Below are positions 34,517 to 43,053 of a stretch of 64,000 bases of DNA, piece by piece; position 1 is the stretch's first letter, and each line of letters begins with the position of its first letter. The notes beneath the pieces are model-generated. The model ran no database searches, was not told where the DNA came from, and was given only the letters and a program-made list of their open reading frames with translations. Origin of the DNA: Dongia_A sp035695765 (lineage in GTDB: Bacteria; Pseudomonadota; Alphaproteobacteria; Dongiales; Dongiaceae); NCBI GenBank assembly GCA_035695765.1, contig DASRRI010000037.1, forward strand, positions 4,519 to 68,518, written 5' to 3'. The position numbers and the translations under genes are program-made.

Positions 34517-35770
34517 TCAGCGTAGCGCCAACAACAACTCCACCACCAGGTTCGGCGCGGCCCAATGCGGCATGTGGCCCGCGCTTTTCATGAAATGCAC
34601 TGCGGCGCGCGCAGGCAGTTGCGCGGCGTGCTGCCAGGGGATGATGCGATCCTTGAGGCCGAAGATTGCGGTGACCGGCGCCTTCACGCGCTCGAGGTCG
34701 GTGGCGATGGAATGGCGCTGGCCGCCCGCGTCGTTGATCGAGGCGGCGAGGTCGCGCAGCATCGGGCGACGAGACTGGATGCGGGTGAGCAACTCGGCGA
34801 GATACGTGGCGGACAGAGCGCCGCCATCAAGCCTCGTGATCTCGCGCTCCAGGTCGGCGACGGTGTCGGCAGCGATCATGCCGTCGATGAAGCCGCGATC
34901 GATCTCCTTGCCGAGCCCGGCGGGCGCCAGCAGCAGCAGACGATCGAGCGCGACCTCGCCCTGCGCCGCCAACTTCGCGGCAACCATGGCGCCAAGGGAA
35001 TGGCCGACCAGGCGCACCGGCCCGACCGCAAGGGCGCGCAACGTCGTCGCAGTCGTGTCCACCAACTGGTCGAGAGTCGTTGCCTTCGCGTCGCTGCCGC
35101 CATGACCGGGCAGATCGATGGCGAGCACGCGCAATCCGCCTTTGGCGAGACGCCGCGCGACCAGTGTATAGGAGTCCGCATCGGCGAACAGGCCGTGGAT
35201 CAGGAACGCATCGCCGCGGCGCTGGCCGATGGCAGGCCATTCGCGCACCTGGATGGTGCCGGCGATGGTCGCGACCTGGATGACGATCTGCGGCGCGCTT
35301 TCCTTGGCCGATCCTGCGGCGAGCACATCATCGCCGCTGATCCGTCCGTTGCGGCCGGTGCCGGTGAGCACGGTCAGATCGACGCCCTGATCGCGCGCAA
35401 GGCGGCGCGCACGCGGGCTGGCGCGCAGTTCGCCGTTGCTCGGTCGCGCGGAGAATTGCGGTGCTGCCTTCGCCACCGTGGGTGCCGATGACGCGATCGG
35501 CTTCTGTGCGGTCGGCGCTTCAACCGCGCCCGCCACCTCGATGCGCGCGATCGGTGCATCGACGGGAATCGTGTCGGCTTCGGCGGCGAGATGTTCGACC
35601 ATCGTGCCATCCTGCAGCGCCGGCACTTCAACGACGGTCTTGTCGGTCTCGACCTCGAGCAGGATCTCGCCGCGCTTGAAGCGGTCGCCGGGCCGCTTGA
35701 GCCAGGTGACGATGCGGCCTTCCTCCATCGTCTCGCCGAGACGCGGCAAAGGCAGGTTTACGATGCCCAC
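34517..35770 (-). CDS. acoC: AcoC-like E2 subunit: lipoyl domain, subunit-binding domain and alpha/beta-hydrolase domain
   Basis: A ~417-residue protein. The lipoyl domain is residues ~1-75, with the lipoylated Lys in EVETDKTVVEVPA; a peripheral subunit-binding domain follows an Ala/Pro linker (SPRARRLARDQG). The C-terminus is an alpha/beta hydrolase (LIHGLFADADSY, nucleophile elbow VGHSLGAM, Asp in FGLKDRIIPW, His in SAGHMPHW) and not a CAT-type acyltransferase, as in acetoin dehydrogenase E2 (AcoC). Start: GTG 35770 with AGAAGG upstream is preferred; GTG 35797 is the longest form. It overlaps the E1 beta gene. Confidence 0.85.
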   Translation of the reverse strand: MGIVNLPLPRLGETMEEGRIVTWLKRPGDRFKRGEILLEVETDKTVVEVPALQDGTMVEHLAAEADTIPVDAPIARIEVAGAVEAPTAQKPIASSAPTVAKAAPQFSARPSNGELRASPRARRLARDQGVDLTVLTGTGRNGRISGDDVLAAGSAKESAPQIVIQVATIAGTIQVREWPAIGQRRGDAFLIHGLFADADSYTLVARRLAKGGLRVLAIDLPGHGGSDAKATTLDQLVDTTATTLRALAVGPVRLVGHSLGAMVAAKLAAQGEVALDRLLLLAPAGLGKEIDRGFIDGMIAADTVADLEREITRLDGGALSATYLAELLTRIQSRRPMLRDLAASINDAGGQRHSIATDLERVKAPVTAIFGLKDRIIPWQHAAQLPARAAVHFMKSAGHMPHWAAPNLVVELLLALR

Positions 35771-36762
35771 GCCGGCGCCCTTCTCTGCGTGAGCCACAGG
35801 CCGGTTTCCGCGATCAGCTGCGCATTGGGCACCGCGTTGCGCTCCAAGGGTGGAGAAACAGGAATTGGGATATCTTCGCCCGCGACGCGCGTGACCGGCT
35901 CCTCCAGGTGATCGAAGCAGGATTCGTGGATGCGCGCCGACAGCTCCGCCGAGAAGCCGCCCGTCAGGTGCGCCTCGGTCACCACCATCGCGCGGTGGGT
36001 GCGGCGCACCGAGTTTGCGATGGTCTCGTCATCCAGCGGGTTGAGCGTGCGCAAATCGATCACTTCCGCCGAGACGCCTTCAGCCGCCAGCAGCTCGGCA
36101 GCAGCCAGCGATTCCAGCACCATCTTGGAATAGGCGACGATGGTGAGGTCCGTGCCGCTGCGCCGCACGACGGCCTTGCCCCAGGGTGCGTCGGGCTTGG
36201 CCGTGTCCATCGTGCCCTTCTGCACATAGAGGCCCTTATGCTCCAGGAACACGACGGGATCCGGCAACGTCAGCGCGTGGCGCAGAAGGTGATAGGCGTC
36301 GTTGACGGTCGCCGGCATGGCGACGCGCAGGCCGGGAACATGCGTCATCCACGCCTCGAGCGATTGCGAATGCTGGGCGGCCGCCGAGCGGCCTGTCCCG
36401 CCCTGGCTGCGCAGCACCATCGGGACGCCGATCTGGCCGCCGAACATGTAGCGGATCTTGGCGGCCTGATTGGCGAGCTGGTCCATCACCATGCCGACGA
36501 AATCGACATACATGAGCTCCGCCACGGGGCGCAGGCCGCTCATCGCAGCGCCGACCGCAGCGCCGACGATGGCGGCTTCGGAGATCGGCGTATCCAGCAT
36601 GCGCTCCGGCCCGAACTGGTCGATCATGCCCTTGGTTACGCCATAGGCGCCGCCATAGAGTCCAACTTCCTCGCCCAGCACGACGATGTCCGGGTCTTCG
36701 TTCATTGCGTCGATCAAGGCCTGACGCAGAGCCTCGCGATAGGTGGTGTCGATCGCACTCAT
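35758..36762 (-). CDS. acoB: thiamine-diphosphate-dependent dehydrogenase E1 beta subunit (AcoB/PdhB type)
   Basis: A 334-residue E1 beta protein that forms the thiamine-diphosphate site with E1 alpha. Typical segments: TYREALRQALIDAMNEDP, LGEEVGLYGGAYGVTKGM, TPISEAAIVGAAVGAAMSGLRP, RSQGGTGRSAAAQHSQS and IDLRTLNPLDDETI. It overlaps the E1 alpha stop by 4 bp and the E2 start, so all three are translationally coupled. Confidence 0.92.
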   Translation of the reverse strand: MSAIDTTYREALRQALIDAMNEDPDIVVLGEEVGLYGGAYGVTKGMIDQFGPERMLDTPISEAAIVGAAVGAAMSGLRPVAELMYVDFVGMVMDQLANQAAKIRYMFGGQIGVPMVLRSQGGTGRSAAAQHSQSLEAWMTHVPGLRVAMPATVNDAYHLLRHALTLPDPVVFLEHKGLYVQKGTMDTAKPDAPWGKAVVRRSGTDLTIVAYSKMVLESLAAAELLAAEGVSAEVIDLRTLNPLDDETIANSVRRTHRAMVVTEAHLTGGFSAELSARIHESCFDHLEEPVTRVAGEDIPIPVSPPLERNAVPNAQLIAETGLWLTQRRAPAWAS

Positions 36763-37778
36763 CGCGACGCCTCAGACAGCATGGCATTGAGGCGCGTGCG
36801 CAGAGGCGTAGGCTTCGGCTGGTCCGGCGCGAACACGTCCTCGAACATGGTATCGACAGGCGGCAGCGAGGACTTGATGGCGGTCTCGAGTGCTGCATCC
36901 ATCTCCGCCGCGATCTCGACATCCAATGCATCCAGCTCCGCGCTCGTCGTACCACGCTCGATCAGCTTGCTGCGCGCCTTGCCGAGAGGATCGCGCGCGC
37001 GGCCCGCCGCTTCCTCCTCGGCATCGCGATAGGGGCTCTTATCCATGCGCGCATGGCCATAGAAGCGATAGCAGGTGAGGCACATGAATCCCGGCTTGCC
37101 CTGCCGTGCCGCACCGATCATTTTCTCCGCGGCTTCGTGGACAGTTTCGACGTCCGTGCCGTCGACCATCACGCCGTTGAGGCCAAAGGCGCGAGCGCGC
37201 TCATCGAACGCGAGATTGACAGTCGCGCGGTCCACCCGCGTGCCCATGCCGTACTGGTTGTTGATGCAGACGAAGACGACGGGCAGCGACCAGAGGGCTG
37301 CGAGATTCATGCTTTCATAGAGGATGCCCTGCTGCATTGCGCCGTCGCCGAAGAATGCAACGGAGACCCGCGGCTGTTTCTTGCGCTTGTAAGCGAGGGC
37401 GGCGCCCACCGCGTGGGAGATGCCGCCGCCGACAATGGCATTCGCGCCGAGATGGCCGAGGCCCATATCGGCGATGTGCATCGATCCGCCTTTGCCGCGG
37501 CAATAGCCGTTCTCTTTGCCCGCGATCTCCGCCAACATGCGCGAAGGCTCGGCACCGCGCGCGACAAAGATGCCGTGGCCGCGATGATGGGTGGTAAAGC
37601 TGTCCTTGGTTTCCATGGCGCGCACCACGCCCGCCACGCCTTCCTCGCCGATCGAGAGATGCAGCATCGAGCCGGCGCTTTCCGAGCGCACGAATAATTC
37701 GCTGACCCGTTCCTCCAGCGAGCGGATGCGGCGCATGTCGCGATACAGCGCTTGCAGCAATCTGTTGTCGGTACTCAT
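36759..37778 (-). CDS. acoA: thiamine-diphosphate-dependent dehydrogenase E1 alpha subunit (AcoA/PdhA type)
   Basis: A 339-residue E1 alpha protein. The thiamine-diphosphate motif is intact: GDGAMQQGILYESMNLA, with NNQYGMGT about 25 residues later. Also present are THHRGHGIFVARG, CRGKGGSMHI and the loop YRFYGHARMDKSPYRD. In acetoin dehydrogenases this subunit cleaves acetoin to an acetyl group passed to E2 lipoate. Its ATG overlaps the stop of the upstream FGGY kinase by 4 bp, linking it to a sugar kinase and not to a standard acetoin operon. No E3 gene is adjacent. Confidence 0.92.
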   Translation of the reverse strand: MSTDNRLLQALYRDMRRIRSLEERVSELFVRSESAGSMLHLSIGEEGVAGVVRAMETKDSFTTHHRGHGIFVARGAEPSRMLAEIAGKENGYCRGKGGSMHIADMGLGHLGANAIVGGGISHAVGAALAYKRKKQPRVSVAFFGDGAMQQGILYESMNLAALWSLPVVFVCINNQYGMGTRVDRATVNLAFDERARAFGLNGVMVDGTDVETVHEAAEKMIGAARQGKPGFMCLTCYRFYGHARMDKSPYRDAEEEAAGRARDPLGKARSKLIERGTTSAELDALDVEIAAEMDAALETAIKSSLPPVDTMFEDVFAPDQPKPTPLRTRLNAMLSEASR

Positions 37779-39268
37779 CGTGTTTCCCGGACCTTTTTCA
37801 AAGCGGCATAAAGCTCGCGATATTGCGGATAGAACGCATCATAGCGTTTGGTGCTGGCGTGACTGGGCTCGATGGTGCGGGCGGTGCGCACCATCGCCTT
37901 GGCACCTTCCTCGATGCTGCCGAAGCGCTCGGCGCCGCGCGCGGCCAGGATTGCGCAGCCGAGCGCCGGCGCGTCCGGCACCTCGGTCAGTTCCAGCGGC
38001 GCGCCGATCGTGTCGGCATGAATCTGCAGCCACAGCGGCGAATGGGTGGCGCCGCCGGCGACGACGATGCGCCTGGGCGTGAAGGCAGCGCCGAAATTCT
38101 CCACGATCAATTTGGTGCCGAGGCAGATGCCCTCGATGATCGCGCGATAGACATGGGCCGGCGTATGCTTAAGCGTCAGGCCGGTGATCGCGCCGCGCGA
38201 CAGCGCATCGGTGTAGGGCGTGCGGTTGCCCTGGAAGTGATCCAGCACCAGCAAGCCTTCGCAGCCGGGCTCGATCTTTGCCGCTTCCTCGTTCAGCGCG
38301 TCGAACGTCGTGTTGGGTGCGAAGTGACGCTTGAACCAGGCGATCACGGACCCGGTCGAGGTCTGGCCGCCTTCGATGACCGGCTTGTCGGGATAGACAG
38401 CATCCATGTAGGTGCCCCAGATGCCGGGGCCATGAACCGGCTGCGCGGCGATGCCGAGATGCAGATGCGAGGAACCGGTGATCAGCGCCATCTCGCCCGG
38501 CTCCGTGACGCCAAGGCCGATCACCCCGATGAAGGCATCGGCGCCGCCTTGTACCACCGGGATGCCCGGCGCGAGGCCGAGATGTTCCGCCGCGGAGCGC
38601 GTGAGGGAGTCGATGACATCGCCCGGCCGCACGATCACCGGCGGCCATTTCTGTTCGAGATCTTCAAGGCCGAGCTTCGCGAGCAGCGACAGAGGCAGCC
38701 CACCTTCGCGGCTCTGATAGTGCCAGCGGACCGCCATGTTGTTGAGCGAAGCGACCCAGCGCCCGGTCAAGCGCCAGTTGATATAGTCCTGGTATTCGCA
38801 GATGCGCGCCGCGTGCTGGAACAGCTCCGGCTGGTTGCGCTTCATCCAGAGCGATTTCGGGATCATCCATTCGGCGGAGACCGGACCTCTGCCGTCACTG
38901 TTGATGCGCAGCGCAGGATCGCCGCTCGCCGCAACGTCCGCGGCTTCGGCGGCCGAGCGCACATCCATCCAGATCATGGCGGGGCGCAGCGGCGTGCCGT
39001 CGGCATCGACCGCGACGACCGAGCAGCAGGTGGTATCGACGCACAGCGCGAGCACCTGATCGGAAGAAATGCCGGATGCCTTGACCGCGCCGCGGACCGC
39101 TTCGCCGAGGCACCGCCACCAATCTTCCGGGTTCTGCTCGGCCCAGCTCGGCTTAGGGAATTGCGTCTGGTAGGTGCTGGCGTGCGAGCCTTTCGGCCGC
39201 CCCTCCAGGTCGAACACGATCGCCCGGATGCTTTCCGTCCCGCCATCCACGCCGATCAGATAGGCCAT
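37775..39268 (-). CDS. FGGY-family carbohydrate kinase, ribulokinase-like
   Basis: A 497-residue sugar kinase. The first phosphate motif GVDGGTESIRAIVFD is AraB-like; VDTTCCSVVAVD and EYQDYINWRLTGRW follow; the C-terminal half has VVQGGADAFIGVIGLGV, GGQTSTGSVIAW and the adenosine motif IVVAGGATHSPLWLQIHADTIG. It phosphorylates a ketose or polyol; exact substrate unknown. It is first in the coupled kinase/E1 alpha/E1 beta/E2 run and has a perfect palindrome 73 bases upstream of its start. Confidence 0.88.
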   Translation of the reverse strand: MAYLIGVDGGTESIRAIVFDLEGRPKGSHASTYQTQFPKPSWAEQNPEDWWRCLGEAVRGAVKASGISSDQVLALCVDTTCCSVVAVDADGTPLRPAMIWMDVRSAAEAADVAASGDPALRINSDGRGPVSAEWMIPKSLWMKRNQPELFQHAARICEYQDYINWRLTGRWVASLNNMAVRWHYQSREGGLPLSLLAKLGLEDLEQKWPPVIVRPGDVIDSLTRSAAEHLGLAPGIPVVQGGADAFIGVIGLGVTEPGEMALITGSSHLHLGIAAQPVHGPGIWGTYMDAVYPDKPVIEGGQTSTGSVIAWFKRHFAPNTTFDALNEEAAKIEPGCEGLLVLDHFQGNRTPYTDALSRGAITGLTLKHTPAHVYRAIIEGICLGTKLIVENFGAAFTPRRIVVAGGATHSPLWLQIHADTIGAPLELTEVPDAPALGCAILAARGAERFGSIEEGAKAMVRTARTIEPSHASTKRYDAFYPQYRELYAALKKVRETR

Positions 39269-39341
39269 GCTCTCCCCTCGGTTTTCTCGGACGCGAATGT
39301 GGCCGGTTTTATCCCGTCATGGCAAGACTCGGCACGCGGCG

Positions 39342-39355
39342 TTAAACGCGTTTAA
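39342..39355. promoter_or_regulatory. perfect 14-bp palindrome, candidate operator
   Basis: TTAAACGCGTTTAA is a perfect palindrome with a central CG, as in LacI-family operators. It overlaps the stop codon of the upstream FGGY kinase gene and lies in the 83-bp gap before the next kinase. No LacI-type regulator is encoded in the window. Confidence 0.5.
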
Positions 39356-40737
39356 GCGCGCGCGGCTTCGAGCACCTTGTCCGCGCCGGAAAGGACACGC
39401 CAGCGCTCGCGATACGCGCTCAGCTCGAGTGCCGGCCGCACCGCCGGCTCTGGCAATGGCGCGGGCCAGTCGGGATCGGCGAGCAAGGCAGCGCCAAGGC
39501 TGGTGCCCTGCGTTTCCGCGCTTGGCAGGACGGGACTCTCCGGGCGCAGGCTCGCAAGCGCGGAGATGTAGATATCGTTGGTGGCGAAAGGCCCATCGAG
39601 GATGATGGGCCCGCGCGCGCTCAGGACATCCAGCATGAGGTCGGTCATCAGCGCGCAATAGAGCCCGCCCAATGTTGCCGGATCGGCGGCCGTCACATCA
39701 TGGCCGCCATCATCGACGATGCGGCCTTTCCGGCCGGCGAAGGGGCCTCCTTGATCGGAGAAGGCGGGCAGGACGTAGCTGGGCGCCATCAGCAGGCGCG
39801 CGAGCCTTTGCTCCACGGAATCGTTGCCCTCGCGGTGATCGCCGGCGATGCGCTCCAGCTCGCGGCCGCCCATGAAGCGCGCGCTCGCCACCAGATTGCC
39901 CAAGGCATCGACGTTGCCCAGGCAATCGAGATGCTCGCCGGCGGCCGGCAGATTGCCGCCGGCCACCAGCAGGATGATCCACGTGCCGGTGGAAGCGACC
40001 GTGAAGGGCTCCTGCAGGGCCGAGCGCCAGCGGAGGAAGGTGGCGTTGCTGTCATGGATGCCGCACCGCACGCGGCAGCTTGCCGAGAGGCCGGTGCGCG
40101 CCGCGATCTCCGGCCGGATCAGGCCGAGCACGTCGCTCGCTTTGCGCAATGGCGGCATCACCTTGCGCCAGCCGCACCGATCGACCAGTGCTGAGAAATC
40201 GCCGATGCGTGGCTGCCACAAATCCGTGTGGCAGCCGAGCGCGGTCAGCTCGCTCGCTGCCACGCCGCTCAACAGGAAGGACCAGTACTGCGCATAGCCG
40301 ACGATGGCCGTGGTGCGCGCGAAGGCGTCCGGGAACTTGCGCTGCAGCCAGAACAACTGCCGCCCGGTATTGTGGCCGCAGGGCAGGCGCGGGCAAGCGG
40401 TCGCCGCGAAATCGCGCGCCAGCGTTTCGTACTCGTTGTCGAAATCCGAGATATCCTGCTCGTAATCCAGCATGGGCAGGACGAGGCCGGCTTCATCGAT
40501 CACCGCGACACTGGCGCCGTGCGCCACGGGGACGATGTCCGTGATGTTGACCTGGCGCGACAGCGCGGCGAGCTGCCCCAGAGTCCAGTCCCAGATCCGG
40601 TCGTTGGCGAGGTGCAGATAGGGCGGGGCAGGGTGCGGCTCGTTGTGTTGCCGCCGCTGCTCGATGACGCGTCCGCCGGCAACCAGGGTCACCTTGGCGT
40701 TGGTCTTGCCGACGTCCAGAATCGCGATCGTATCCAT
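39352..40737 (-). CDS. second FGGY-family carbohydrate kinase
   Basis: A 461-residue kinase of a shorter, divergent FGGY branch (rhamnulokinase/fuculokinase-like). N-terminal motif ILDVGKTNAKVTLV, central AIVGYAQYWSFLLSG, VRCGIHDSNATFLRW and TVASTGTWIILLV as the active-site region, and LDGPFATNDIYISALA near the C-terminus. AAGGA precedes ATG 40737. It diverges from a MarR regulator across 95 bp with a clear palindromic operator. Substrate unknown. Confidence 0.85.
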   Translation of the reverse strand: MDTIAILDVGKTNAKVTLVAGGRVIEQRRQHNEPHPAPPYLHLANDRIWDWTLGQLAALSRQVNITDIVPVAHGASVAVIDEAGLVLPMLDYEQDISDFDNEYETLARDFAATACPRLPCGHNTGRQLFWLQRKFPDAFARTTAIVGYAQYWSFLLSGVAASELTALGCHTDLWQPRIGDFSALVDRCGWRKVMPPLRKASDVLGLIRPEIAARTGLSASCRVRCGIHDSNATFLRWRSALQEPFTVASTGTWIILLVAGGNLPAAGEHLDCLGNVDALGNLVASARFMGGRELERIAGDHREGNDSVEQRLARLLMAPSYVLPAFSDQGGPFAGRKGRIVDDGGHDVTAADPATLGGLYCALMTDLMLDVLSARGPIILDGPFATNDIYISALASLRPESPVLPSAETQGTSLGAALLADPDWPAPLPEPAVRPALELSAYRERWRVLSGADKVLEAARA

Positions 40738-40781
40738 GGTGCTATCCTTGCCCGGATTCCGCCGGGAATGGGACTTCCTAA

Positions 40782-40816
40782 TTATCTCGAATTCTGATAT
40801 CTTGATATCGAGATAA
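40782..40816. promoter_or_regulatory. candidate MarR operator(s) between FGGY kinase and marR-like gene
   Basis: Outer arms TTATCTCGA (40782-40790) and TCGAGATAA (40808-40816) are perfect complements. Inside, TATCTTGATATCGAGATA (40798-40815) is a near-perfect 18-bp palindrome (16 of 18), the size bound by a MarR dimer. The region overlaps the expected promoters for both divergent genes and ends 16 bases before the regulator start. Confidence 0.65.
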
Positions 40817-40832
40817 CTAAGCAGCTGATTTT

Positions 40833-41318
40833 ATGCAGGATTTCATCGACCGGTTCGAAATCGAGGGGTCAAGGACCCGGTCCGGAATCCATCTCGGCGA
40901 CACCGCCGGCCTGCTGCGCATCATGCGGCTGGCGGCCTATCTGGAGCGGGACCTGGCCGCCAGCTGCGCGGTCAAGCCGGGCCAGTTCCAGGTGCTGGCC
41001 GCCCTGCGGCGGCGCGACCCCCTCCCCATGAAGGCGAGCGAGCTGGCGCGGGCTGCGATCCTCACCTCCGGCGCCATGACCGCAGTGCTGGACCGGCTGG
41101 AGGAAGAGGGGCTGATCCGGCGTGAGATCGATCTCGAGGACCGGCGCGCCCGGCGCATCACGATTACTGAAAAGGGCCGCAATGTTGTCAACCGCGCGCT
41201 CGACCAGCGCATGGCGCAGCACCGCGCCCTGAACGCCGTTCTGACCCTGGAGGAGCGGGAGGCCCTCTCCACCATCTTGCGCAAGCTGCTGATTGCGGTC
41301 GAAGGCGAGGCGGCGTAA
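40833..41318 (+). CDS. MarR-family transcriptional regulator
   Basis: A 161-residue MarR protein. It has helix-turn-helix SELARAAILTSGAMTAVLDRLEEEG and the wing with the DLEDRRARRITIT signature. ATG 40833. It is divergent from the second FGGY kinase and 9 bp upstream of an isomerase gene, so it is probably both autoregulatory and the controller of the kinase operon. Confidence 0.9.
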   Translation: MQDFIDRFEIEGSRTRSGIHLGDTAGLLRIMRLAAYLERDLAASCAVKPGQFQVLAALRRRDPLPMKASELARAAILTSGAMTAVLDRLEEEGLIRREIDLEDRRARRITITEKGRNVVNRALDQRMAQHRALNAVLTLEEREALSTILRKLLIAVEGEAA

Positions 41319-41327
41319 GCAGGAAGC

Positions 41328-42107
41328 ATGCTCCGCTTCGCCGCCAACATCTCCTTCCTGTTCAAGGAACTGCCGTTCCTCGACCGCTTCGCCGCGGCGG
41401 CGGAGGCTGGATTCAAGCTGGTCGAGTGCCATTGGCCCTACGACAATCCGATCGAGGCGCTGCGCGAGCGGCTGGCGCGGATGGGGCAGTCGCTGATCAT
41501 GGTCAATACCGCGCCGGGGAATCTGGAGGCGGGCGATTTCGGGCTCGGTGCTGTGCCGGGGCGTGAAGCGGATTTCCAAGCGGCGCTGGATCAGGCTCTC
41601 TCCTACGTGAGTGCCCTGGGCGCGACGCGCATCCATTGCATGGCGGGCAAAGTGCCGGTGACGGCAACGGCCCATCGCACCTTCGTCGATAACCTGCGCA
41701 TCGCCGCCGATAAGACGCAGGGCAAGGGTGTGACGCTGGTGATCGAGCCGATCAACACGCGCTCTGCGCCGGGTTACTTTCTCACCAGGTCACAGCAGGC
41801 GGTCGACATCATCCAGGAGACCGGGCGGCCGAACGTGAAGCTGCTGTTCGACGTCTTCCATTTGCAGATCATGGAAGGCGACATCATTATGCGGCTGGAG
41901 AAATTGCTGCCCTTCATCGGCCACATCCAGATCGCCGCTGTCCCCTCTCGCGCCGAGCCGGACGAGGGCGAGATCAACTACCGTGCCATCTTCGACGCGC
42001 TGGAGCGCATCGGCTATGACGGCGTGGTCGGCTGCGAGTACCTGCCGCGCGCCGGCACCAGGGACGGGCTGGCGTGGATGAAAAAGCTGGGCGTGTCGCC
42101 AAGCTGA
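41328..42107 (+). CDS. hyi: hydroxypyruvate isomerase-like / 2-oxo-tetronate isomerase (Hyi/OtnI family)
   Basis: A 259-residue TIM-barrel isomerase of the AP-endonuclease-2 superfamily. Family features: opening FAANISFLFKELPFLDRF, active-site EPINTR with catalytic Glu, LLFDVFHLQIMEGD with metal-binding Asp and His, and GCEYLPRAGT with the second catalytic Glu. It interconverts hydroxypyruvate with tartronate semialdehyde or acts on 2-oxo-tetronates. It follows the MarR gene by 9 bp and precedes the broken VOC gene by 10 bp. Confidence 0.85.
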   Translation: MLRFAANISFLFKELPFLDRFAAAAEAGFKLVECHWPYDNPIEALRERLARMGQSLIMVNTAPGNLEAGDFGLGAVPGREADFQAALDQALSYVSALGATRIHCMAGKVPVTATAHRTFVDNLRIAADKTQGKGVTLVIEPINTRSAPGYFLTRSQQAVDIIQETGRPNVKLLFDVFHLQIMEGDIIMRLEKLLPFIGHIQIAAVPSRAEPDEGEINYRAIFDALERIGYDGVVGCEYLPRAGTRDGLAWMKKLGVSPS

Positions 42108-42117
42108 GGAGAGCCAT

Positions 42118-43048
42118 ATGATCCGCAATCTGCAGCATTTTGCGCTGGCTGTTCCCGATCCAGAGGCGGGCCGCAGGTTCTATGAGACCTTCGGCCTTGT
42201 CGGAGCGGCACGCAAGAATGCGGTAGCGATGCGTTGCGACGGTCGCAACCAGGATCAGGTCATACTCGTCGAGGGCGCCAAGCGACGCCTTCACTATCTC
42301 AGCTTCGGCGTCGCGCCCGGTGACCTGGCTGCCATGAAGAAAAGGATAGAGGCAGCAGGTGTTGCGCTGCTCGACCCGCCTTCGCCAGACGCGCCAGACG
42401 GGTTGTGGTTGAGAGACCCAGACGGCACGCTGGTCAACCTGCAGGTTGCGACAGCGCAGCCGATCAACGCGATCACCACGTCGCCCTTGAACAGCCCGGG
42501 CGACTATCGCCGCATCGGGCTGCGCGGCGCGCCATCGCGGGACATGCAGACGCGCCCGCGGCGCCTCGGCCACGTGTTGCTGTTCACGCCGGACGTGCTG
42601 CGCATGGTCCCTTTCTATACCGAGCTGCTGGGCATGCGCCTCAGTGATACTGTCGCTGGGGACATGATCGCATTCAATCGCATTCATGCGCGGTGCCGGA
42701 GACAGCGATCATCACGTGCTGGCGCTCGCCCGTTCCGAGCGGCCCGGTTTCCACCATGCGAGCTTCGAGGTCGGCAGCATCGACGAGATCGTGAGCGGCG
42801 CCGAGCGGCTGGTCGGTGCGGGATATCGCGCGGCCTGGGGCCTCGGCCGCCACGTCGTCGGCTCGAACTTCTTCTATTACATTCGAGATCCCTGGAATGG
42901 GCTGGCGGAATACTTCCTCGACATCGATTTCGTGCCGGGCGATGCGGAGTGGCAGGTGCGTGATTGGGACCCGCAGGACGGTTTCTTCCTGTGGTCGACC
43001 GGCGGTCCGCCTCCGCCCGATTTCGTGCAGAATTTCGAGCTGGCGTGA
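42118..43048 (+). pseudogene. two-domain VOC protein (extradiol-dioxygenase-like), frameshifted by a 10-bp tandem duplication
   Basis: Two consecutive frames encode one protein. The first (from ATG 42118) holds VOC domain 1 (FALAVPDPEAGRRFYETFG) and the start of domain 2 (LGHVLLFTPDVLRMVPFY). At the tandem repeat 42667-42686 the reading shifts and the rest (HHASFEVGS, then AEYFLDIDFVPG to the end at 43048) is in another frame. Removing one repeat copy gives 921 bases, exactly 307 codons, reading GDMIAFMRGAGDSDHHV across the join. The likely metal ligands (LGHV, GFHH, AEYF) are kept. Such proteins resemble extradiol ring-cleavage dioxygenases. A GGAGAG site precedes ATG. Confidence 0.85.
42667..42686. 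repeat. exact 10-bp tandem duplication causing the VOC frameshift
   Basis: ATCGCATTCA occurs twice without a gap, at 42667-42676 and 42677-42686. Ten bases shift the frame by one. Either a natural slippage mutation, a reversible on/off switch, or an assembly artefact. Confidence 0.95.
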
Positions 43049-43053
43049 CGGCG

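Noticed and set aside
36705..37697. Plus-strand frames over the E1 genes
   Set aside because: Shadows of acoA/acoB-like genes with Arg/His/Asp-rich composition.
42686..43048. Separate 120-residue gene starting at ATG 42686
   Set aside because: Its sequence is the second half of VOC domain 2; removing the 10-bp duplication joins it exactly to the upstream frame.
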